Positions 16,278 to 21,711 of a stretch of DNA of 21,711 nt are shown piece by piece; position 1 is the first letter of the stretch; every line of letters starts with the position of its first letter. A program made the translations under genes and the position numbers. The notes under the pieces are model-generated. The model was not told the origin of the DNA. It saw only the letters and a program-made list of their open reading frames with translations, and made no database searches. This stretch comes from Opitutia bacterium UBA4506 (GTDB lineage: Bacteria > Verrucomicrobiota > Verrucomicrobiia > Opitutales > Puniceicoccaceae), in NCBI GenBank assembly GCA_002388665.1, contig DGMY01000050.1:1-21711 (forward strand). Reading direction: 5' to 3'.

Positions 16278-17785
16278 CGTTTTACGATTTTCATCTCCAT
16301 TGGTATCCAGGATATCAGATCGATCGTTTCGGAGAGCGACTGCAGTCGTTGTCGAAGGAATACACGACAATCGTCGGTGTGATCTACGATACGGAACTGG
16401 TGGATTGTTGGAGCCTGTTTCAAATTGCCTGGCAATTCCTCCCATTGAACCATCGGGAAGAGAGCGATTCCCGATTGTATGGAGAGCTGGACGGTTCTGG
16501 TGTGCGGGTCGTCTTCTATCGAGGGGTTCAAGCGGTTTCTGAGGAGAATGTGGAGATGCTCGTCATTGGTGAGGTTCCCGATACCTCAACTTTGAATCAG
16601 ATGGTGGAGAATGCCTTGGAGACGGGTGGCGCCGTTATTCTTCCATGGGGGTTCGGCAAATGGCGTGGTGCCAGAGCGAAGCTTGTCCTCCGCGAGTTCA
16701 GGGAGTCGCGCGAACGTCTCTATGTTTCGGATTCTGCGAATCGGCCCAATCGTGGGATGGGCGCATCCTTGCTGTCCGGAGCGTATAGGGATCTCTCGAA
16801 ACTGTCGCGACTCGATGGGAGTGATCCGCTTCCGATGAGTGACGATGAGGATTTTTCGTTTACGATCGGAATGACAGGGGAGGATCTCGGAAGTTTACCT
16901 AATGATTCCCTGGGGCTGGCCGAGTTCCTTCCGGAGTTGGTTGCGGGGTTGCGCCCCGTTTCAGGGGTTAGACGGACCGCAGGAGCGTTTGTTCGGCAGC
17001 TTCAATTGCGGAAAAATGGCCTGACATTGCAAGAGCCCTATATCCCCAATAACTCGAATAGCTCAGATGCGGGAGATATTGAGTCGGCAACCGATCGCTA
17101 TGCGCGCCGATTCTCGGGAAGCGTTGGCAGTTATTTCCTTAGACGACAAAAGAATCTCACCTTGAAGTTGGCTCAAGCTGCGGGAGCGCCACCGGGCGCC
17201 GTACTGGATGTCGGCGGTGGGCATGCTCAGTTGGCGCCGCACTTCCTCGATTTGGGATGGTCTGTCAGTATTTTTTCCAGCGACGATTCTTGTCGGAAGA
17301 GGCCGGACCGAATTATGGGTTCCGAGAACTACCGATTCGCCACGGGTGATTTGTTGCGGATGCCCTATCCCGACAATTCTTTTGATATTGTTACATTGTT
17401 CCGCTTGGTGCCTCATGAGACGGACTGGGAATCCCTCATCGGTGAGGCGGCTCGAGTGTCTAGGGGTGTAGTCATTCTGGACTATCCGGATTTGAGGAGC
17501 TTTAACGCCTTTTCTCGGGTTCTGTTTCTCTTTAAAAAAGCGATTGAGAAGGACACGCGCGACTATGAATTGTTCAATCGAAGGAAGATCGGAACCGCGA
17601 TGACGAATGCGGGGTTGGAGGATTTGCGCTGGCGTCCACAGTTCTTCCTACCGATGGCTCTGTATCGATTGGCCGGTTCAGGTCGATTGGCTTCGATTAT
17701 GGAAGAAGCGTTTCTTCGGGTGGGTCTGACTACCTTGTTTGGGTCCCCGGTTATCGTGAGCGGCCGGAAGAGAGCACTCCGATGA
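16274..17785 (+). CDS. PHP-like domain fused to a class I SAM-dependent methyltransferase
   Basis: 503-residue cytoplasmic two-domain protein. Residues 1 to about 245 resemble a PHP/amidohydrolase-type metal enzyme: D5-F-H7-L-H9 at the very start, GGAVILPWGFGKWRG at 118-132, and GSDPLP at 182-187. Some expected later metal ligands look replaced (Trp125 follows Pro where PHP proteins often have His), so activity is uncertain. Residues about 265-503 are a Methyltransf_11-type domain: motif I VLDVGGGH at 310-317, then FATGDLLRMPYPDNSFDIVTLF, the usual post-I/motif II region. The substrate may be a sugar, a lipid or a glycan precursor. The gene overlaps both neighbours by ATGA and is thus translationally coupled to the lipoprotein and GT4 genes. 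The methyltransferase call is firm; the N-terminal assignment is moderate. Confidence 0.8.
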   Translation: MTFYDFHLHWYPGYQIDRFGERLQSLSKEYTTIVGVIYDTELVDCWSLFQIAWQFLPLNHREESDSRLYGELDGSGVRVVFYRGVQAVSEENVEMLVIGEVPDTSTLNQMVENALETGGAVILPWGFGKWRGARAKLVLREFRESRERLYVSDSANRPNRGMGASLLSGAYRDLSKLSRLDGSDPLPMSDDEDFSFTIGMTGEDLGSLPNDSLGLAEFLPELVAGLRPVSGVRRTAGAFVRQLQLRKNGLTLQEPYIPNNSNSSDAGDIESATDRYARRFSGSVGSYFLRRQKNLTLKLAQAAGAPPGAVLDVGGGHAQLAPHFLDLGWSVSIFSSDDSCRKRPDRIMGSENYRFATGDLLRMPYPDNSFDIVTLFRLVPHETDWESLIGEAARVSRGVVILDYPDLRSFNAFSRVLFLFKKAIEKDTRDYELFNRRKIGTAMTNAGLEDLRWRPQFFLPMALYRLAGSGRLASIMEEAFLRVGLTTLFGSPVIVSGRKRALR

Positions 17786-18972
17786 AAGGTCGTCCCGCGT
17801 TTTCGATTTTACTCGTAGCTCCGCATCCGTTTTTCACTGAGCGGGGGACTCCCATTGCAGTGCGGGAGGCAGCGATGCTTTTGAACGAGGCCGGATTTAA
17901 GGTCACTATTCTGACTTTTCATTTGGGTGATGCCCCCGGAATTCCGGGAGTAGAAGTTCTTCGGATTCCGAGGATACCGGGAATTAAAAAGATCGGGATA
18001 GGATTTTCTCCTGCGAAACTGGTAGCGGATGCTTTTCTTTTCGTGAAATTGGGGTGGGTCTTGTTGCGCAAAAAGTACCATGCCGTCCATGCTGTCGAAG
18101 AGTCTGTCTTTCTCGCTTGGTTTTGGAGGATCTTTTTTCGATACCGCTTAGTGTACGATATGGATTCCTGTATGTCGGACCAAATCGTGGAGAAGTGGCC
18201 CAAAGCTCACTGGATCGGCAAGGTTCTTCGTAGGGGCGAACAGTTCGTTATGCGGAGAGTCGACTTCATCCTTCCTGTGTGTCCGGCGTTGGCGGATACC
18301 TGTCGGGAGCTTGCTCCAAAGACTCCGCTGGCCGTCCTTCACGATGTTCCTCCTCCCCAGCCCGAATCGAAGCCGAAGGATCTTTTGAACCTTCGGGAGC
18401 TCGTGGGGAGCGCAGGACCGGTTGCTCTCTACGTGGGTAATTTTGAGGGGTACCAAGGTGTCGATCTTCTGCTGGAGGCTATGGAGAAGATCGATCCGGC
18501 GTCAGGGCTTCGCTTGGTACTAATTGGGGGAGGGGAGAATGCCGAAGGGATTCGCGATCGCGTCGAATCTGGTTGCCTCGCTGGTCGAGTGTTTCTCCCT
18601 GGCTCACAGCCGTTGGAGTATTTACCGTTTTTATTGGATCAGGCCGATATTCTAGTGTCTCCACGTATCAAAGGCGTGAATACTCCGATGAAGGTATATG
18701 CCTACCTCCGATCAGGTCGTTCGATTTTGGCCACTCGCATTCTCTCGCATACGCAAGTGGTGAATGAGGATCAAACGTACTTGGTCGAGCCCACTTCGAC
18801 CGCGATCGCTGAGGGCCTGGAATGCCTGACGAATGATCCAGCCCTTCGAGATCGGCTCGGGGAGTCGGCTCGATTCCTTTCTAAAGATCGCTTCTCGCGC
18901 GAAAGGCTCGGAGAGCAGATCGCGAGCGCCTACGATTTTCCGTTGGCCGACGCGGTGGATGAATCGCAATAG
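17782..18972 (+). CDS. GT4-family (GT-B fold) glycosyltransferase
   Basis: Retaining glycosyltransferase of the glycogen-synthase/WaaG type acting in the cytoplasm, 396 residues. The N-terminal half has LLVAPHPFFTERGTPIAVREAAMLL at about 10-34, the acceptor-side glycine loop. The C-terminal Rossmann half has VALYVGNFEGYQGVDLLLEAM near 214-234, LVLIGGG near 250, and SPRIKGVNTPMKVYAYLRSG at 293-312. The last corresponds to the donor-binding region in which many GT4 enzymes carry an EX7E-like motif; here it is a PMKVYAYL variant with K304. The ATG at 17782 overlaps the preceding stop as ATGA. It belongs to the same operon as the methyltransferase fusion, suggesting a methylated or modified sugar chain. 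Sugar specificity cannot be told. Confidence 0.92.
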   Translation: MKGRPAFSILLVAPHPFFTERGTPIAVREAAMLLNEAGFKVTILTFHLGDAPGIPGVEVLRIPRIPGIKKIGIGFSPAKLVADAFLFVKLGWVLLRKKYHAVHAVEESVFLAWFWRIFFRYRLVYDMDSCMSDQIVEKWPKAHWIGKVLRRGEQFVMRRVDFILPVCPALADTCRELAPKTPLAVLHDVPPPQPESKPKDLLNLRELVGSAGPVALYVGNFEGYQGVDLLLEAMEKIDPASGLRLVLIGGGENAEGIRDRVESGCLAGRVFLPGSQPLEYLPFLLDQADILVSPRIKGVNTPMKVYAYLRSGRSILATRILSHTQVVNEDQTYLVEPTSTAIAEGLECLTNDPALRDRLGESARFLSKDRFSRERLGEQIASAYDFPLADAVDESQ

Positions 18973-19001
18973 GCTTCTTCGGCGCTTAAGCTCTCCGGAG
19001 C

Positions 19002-19139
19002 ATGAGCTGGAAAATTTGTCGGTATATTTACGCGATTACCGACCTGTATGAGGGAGGGAGATTGGAAATTTTCACGGGTGGAAATGGAGAAGCTTGCCAA
19101 ACGGTGCGAAGAGTGGGGCAATGGTTTGACGAAGAATGA
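19002..19139 (+). CDS. Possible 45-residue small protein upstream of the GlpD-like gene
   Basis: Short ORF in the 163-base gap between the GT4 and GlpD-like genes. It begins with ATG at 19002, preceded by GGAG only one base away. It ends in a TGA that overlaps the next gene's ATG as ATGA, the same junction seen at three other places in this operon. No domain is recognised; it has two cysteines and no membrane helix. Third-position GC is about 47%. A competing ORF in another frame (19048-19149, 33 codons, starting MREGDWKF) has higher third-position GC, about 61%. At most one is likely real, and the gap may simply be untranslated. Confidence 0.25.
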   Translation: MSWKICRYIYAITDLYEGGRLEIFTGGNGEACQTVRRVGQWFDEE

Positions 19140-20623
19140 AGGCCTCTGATTCAGAAATTGTATATGATCTGCTGGTGGTCGGTGGCGGGATTCAAGGTGC
19201 TTGGTTGGCCTTGGAGGCTGCCCGCACAGGTCGGAAGGTTGCTCTATTGGAAAGGGATGATTTTGGCGCCGGCACTTCTGCGAATAGTTTAAAGGTCCTT
19301 CATGGGGGGTTGCGCTATCTTCAGCATGGGAATTTGAAGCGGATTCGCGAGTCGCGTCGTTCCGTCAAGGCGTTCAGAGCTGTGGCTGGCGATTGGATTG
19401 AGGAGGTACCATTTTTTTTAGAGACGAAGGGTAGTGGTGTTCGAGGACCCTGGGCGATGCGGGGTGCGTTTGGCTTGTTTGGCCTTCTGAGTAGGATTTG
19501 GGGCGATGGGGGGAAGGGCCCGCAAGGCCGTGTGTTTTCAGGCGATCCTACGCGTCAGGTTCCCGGGGGTGTTTTTTCTCCTTCGGCGAATGGGGTAGCC
19601 CGTTGGAACGAAGCGGTCATGCGTAATAGTGAGCGGATTGTCTTCGAGGTGGTGCGGGCAGCAGAAAGATGCGGTGCGGATTGTTTGAATTACTGTGAGG
19701 TGAGTGCGATTGCGAAAGTGTCCGAGCGCTGGGCTGCCCGTGTGGTGGATCGTCGGACGGGTGAATCAGGGACGGTTCTCGCCAATCAAGTGGTTGAGGC
19801 CACAGGGCCTCGTGTTGAAGAGGAGGTCGGAAACGAAGCCCTTTCACTGTTGCGAGGGGTAAATTTGGTTTTCCAAGGAACTCCGTTCGGGACGCAGGCG
19901 GTAGGACTTGAAAGTCGAGATGCCTCTCACGATCTAGACGCTCTCGTAAAGCGGGGGAACCGATTGCTGTTTTTTGTTCCTCGCGGAGATCAAACTATGG
20001 TCGGTACTTGGTACGATCGGTTGGAAGATGCGAGTGCCGAGGTAACCGAAAACGATTTGGAACGTTGGTTGGAGGAGATTCACTCAGTGGCCCCGGATCT
20101 TGGCTTTCATCGGAGAAATCTTCGCTATATTCACAGTGGGCTGCTTCCGGCAGATGAACGAAACGAGCTTTCTGCTCAGCCAGCGAAGGAGAGCGCAATC
20201 TTACCCGTGACCGCAGGCCGGTTTGCCGTGCGAACGGTTAAATTTACAACTGCACCGGAAATGGCACGGGCGACACTTGAGAAGATGGGGTTCGAATTGG
20301 CTCCGAGGCTTGCCCCAACCAAGCAGACCGAACCGCCACCGCCTCCATACCCTTGGGAAGATTTGCTGCGTTCCGATGTGGATGTCGATCCGAAGGTACT
20401 GGAGGTAGCTGTGAGAGAGGAGAAGGTCGTGCATCTGGATGATGCTCTTCTGCGCCGAAGCAATGTGGCCCTCGACGATTTCTGCGGAGAAGAGAAATTT
20501 ATCCTGGCAGCGACGCGTCTCGGCGCGATGCTCGGCTGGGACGAGACGAGAAGAAGTAGTGAGGTCACCCGGGTTTTGGATCGTTTGCGATGGAGCAAGG
20601 TTCGCCCTTCAGTTGAGCAATGA
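19136..20623 (+). CDS. GlpD/DAO-family FAD-dependent oxidoreductase
   Basis: Flavoenzyme of 495 residues built like glycerol-3-phosphate dehydrogenase. It has the FAD-binding VVGGGIQGA at 14-22, the acidic E39 ending strand two, and the family signature GTSANSLKVLHGGLRYLQ at 46-63. R60-Y61 correspond to the conserved active-site pair of GlpD. The C-terminal region (about 400-490) has the LRRSNVALDDF helix pattern of the family. Two differences stand out. Where GlpD has GTTD, this has GTWYD. Where it has SGVRPL, this has SGLLPA (334-339), losing an arginine thought to help bind the substrate phosphate. No glpK or glpF is nearby. It is coupled to the deacetylase gene by ATGA. A sugar, polyol or amino-sugar substrate is more plausible than ordinary glycerol catabolism, but this is inference. 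Confidence 0.82.
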   Translation: MKASDSEIVYDLLVVGGGIQGAWLALEAARTGRKVALLERDDFGAGTSANSLKVLHGGLRYLQHGNLKRIRESRRSVKAFRAVAGDWIEEVPFFLETKGSGVRGPWAMRGAFGLFGLLSRIWGDGGKGPQGRVFSGDPTRQVPGGVFSPSANGVARWNEAVMRNSERIVFEVVRAAERCGADCLNYCEVSAIAKVSERWAARVVDRRTGESGTVLANQVVEATGPRVEEEVGNEALSLLRGVNLVFQGTPFGTQAVGLESRDASHDLDALVKRGNRLLFFVPRGDQTMVGTWYDRLEDASAEVTENDLERWLEEIHSVAPDLGFHRRNLRYIHSGLLPADERNELSAQPAKESAILPVTAGRFAVRTVKFTTAPEMARATLEKMGFELAPRLAPTKQTEPPPPPYPWEDLLRSDVDVDPKVLEVAVREEKVVHLDDALLRRSNVALDDFCGEEKFILAATRLGAMLGWDETRRSSEVTRVLDRLRWSKVRPSVEQ

Positions 20624-21651
20624 GTGGACGTATGAGTGAGGTCAAAATTCCTTGGACAGAAAAGTTGTGCCCGTTTCGAGCACCATTGGACATTCTAACT
20701 GGATGCTACCCAGCATTCGTGTTCGGCGGACCACTGAGTGGGAAGATCCTGCCCGTTTTTCATTTTCATGAAGTGACTCCGCAGTACTTAGAGCCGTACC
20801 TGCGTTATCTCAGTGACAACGGGTACAGGGGTGCAACGGGGGCGGAGTTGATCGACTTCGTCGAGGCTAGATCCCCCATCTCGGAGAAAACCGTTCTTCT
20901 CACGTTTGACGATGCTTGGACTTCGCTATGGACAGTAGCCGCTCCACTTCTGAGGAAATATGGCCTACATGCGATGACATTCGCCATTCCAGGGCGGGTT
21001 TCAATCAGAGAAGGCCTCCGCCCCAATATTGATGACGATCCAAACATGGTAGATTTCGGAGACCAAGGTTCGGAACCATTTTGTCGTTGGGACGAGTTAA
21101 TTCAACTAGACCGAGAGGGTGTTATCGAAGTCGAATCTCATACTTACGCACACGAACAAATCATAGTCGGTGATGCAGAAGACAGCCCGGTATGGACGGA
21201 CATCACCCTCAGAAACACACCCTTACTCTCCCGTCCACTATTGTGGACGAGTTATGACTCATTTCGCCCTATTGATGATCGGGATATAGGAAAACCCCGA
21301 GGCGTCACACGTTCTCGCATGTCGAACGGCTTGATGACAGAAAATGGAATTCAAGAGTCCAAGGATCAGCAGCGGGAGGCCATTCGGGATGACCTCTCGC
21401 GCTGTCGGTCAGTATTCGCAGAACGCATGAAACGTGAGTCCGAAATTTTATGCTTCCCTTGGGCCGTCGCAGGTCAAGTAGCGCGCGAAGCGGCCAAAGG
21501 CGTAGGCTTCAGAATAGCCTTTTCCGACTCCTTCCCAGGAAAACGCTATGTCCACCCCAAAGCGGATCCGTACAGATTAATGCGCCTTAAACATAATTGG
21601 ATCTTCAACCTCCCAGGCCAAGGCCGCCGTAAAGCCCCAATACCAAAGTAA
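20620..21651 (+). CDS. NodB-type polysaccharide deacetylase
   Basis: CE4-family hydrolase of 343 residues, expected to remove N- or O-acetyl groups from a polysaccharide or its precursor. Motif 1 is TFDDAW at 95-100, with D97 as the likely base and D98 as metal ligand. Motif 2 is SHTYAH at 173-178, with metal ligands H174 and H178. CFPWAVAG near 287 stands where the RxxxP-type motif 3 lies. Between motifs 2 and 3 is an insertion of roughly 80 residues with a charged helical stretch. No signal peptide or membrane helix is seen, so it may act on a precursor in the cytoplasm. The ATG at 20620 overlaps the GlpD-like stop; a second ATG at 20632 is possible. Unlike all genes before it, its coding strand has C equal to or above G. 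The 60 bases after it are AT-rich with nothing recognised. Confidence 0.88.
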   Translation: MSGRMSEVKIPWTEKLCPFRAPLDILTGCYPAFVFGGPLSGKILPVFHFHEVTPQYLEPYLRYLSDNGYRGATGAELIDFVEARSPISEKTVLLTFDDAWTSLWTVAAPLLRKYGLHAMTFAIPGRVSIREGLRPNIDDDPNMVDFGDQGSEPFCRWDELIQLDREGVIEVESHTYAHEQIIVGDAEDSPVWTDITLRNTPLLSRPLLWTSYDSFRPIDDRDIGKPRGVTRSRMSNGLMTENGIQESKDQQREAIRDDLSRCRSVFAERMKRESEILCFPWAVAGQVAREAAKGVGFRIAFSDSFPGKRYVHPKADPYRLMRLKHNWIFNLPGQGRRKAPIPK

Positions 21652-21711
21652 AAATATCCCGCTTACCCACTTTCTACAGATTAATAGATCAGACAAATTA
21701 GTATTGACGGA

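Noticed and set aside
19136..20623. Standard aerobic glycerol catabolism gene (glpD)
   Set aside because: Although clearly in the family, it lacks the SGVRPL arginine and has no glpF, glpK or glpR neighbour, so I do not assign the gene symbol.
21652..21711. TTGACG at 21704-21709 as a -35 promoter element
   Set aside because: The window ends two bases later, so no -10 element can be examined; a single hexamer is not evidence.

Overview
The window looks like chromosomal DNA of a free-living Gram-negative-type bacterium. The best guess is a member of the Planctomycetes-Verrucomicrobia-Chlamydiae group, most likely Verrucomicrobiota. Three observations point there: a thioredoxin/two-PDZ protein of a type I associate with Planctomycetes and Verrucomicrobia, outer-membrane-type lipoprotein and Sec signals, and generally weak Shine-Dalgarno sequences. 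This assignment is from memory of families, not from a search. All recognised genes lie on the + strand. The + strand is G-richer than C-rich until the last gene. I see no tRNA, rRNA, CRISPR array, insertion sequence or prophage gene.

Left part (1-6725): a complete typA/bipA translational GTPase gene; a two-domain ABC-transporter permease of the Fe(III)/FbpB type with no ATPase or binding-protein gene beside it; and a 970-residue exported TPR-repeat protein.

Right part (6841-21651): a cell-surface or exopolysaccharide gene set. It opens with two family-2 glycosyltransferases, one of polyprenyl-phosphate sugar synthase type with two C-terminal membrane helices. Abutting them is a large membrane protein resembling GT-C glycosyltransferases. 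Next comes an AlgI-like MBOAT O-acyltransferase followed 3 bp later by an AlgX/AlgJ-like SGNH protein, the usual pair for O-acetylating a glycan outside the cytoplasm. A secreted thioredoxin-like/PDZ protein with a CXXCH site follows.

The last block (14844-21651) is a tightly coupled operon: a lipoprotein with a probable beta-propeller, a PHP-like/SAM-methyltransferase fusion, a GT4 glycosyltransferase, a GlpD-like FAD oxidoreductase, and a NodB-type polysaccharide deacetylase. ATGA start/stop overlaps mark three of its junctions. A fourth exists if a 45-codon ORF before the oxidoreductase is real.

Working model (inference): lipid-linked sugars made by the GT2 enzymes are added by the GT-C-like protein, the GT4 enzyme extends or starts a chain, and the product is O-acylated by MBOAT/AlgX and de-N-acetylated by the deacetylase. 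The lipoprotein, the Trx/PDZ protein and the GlpD-like enzyme have unknown roles. The most unusual elements are the GlpD-like enzyme, which lacks an expected active-site arginine and sits in a glycan operon, and the PHP-like/methyltransferase fusion.
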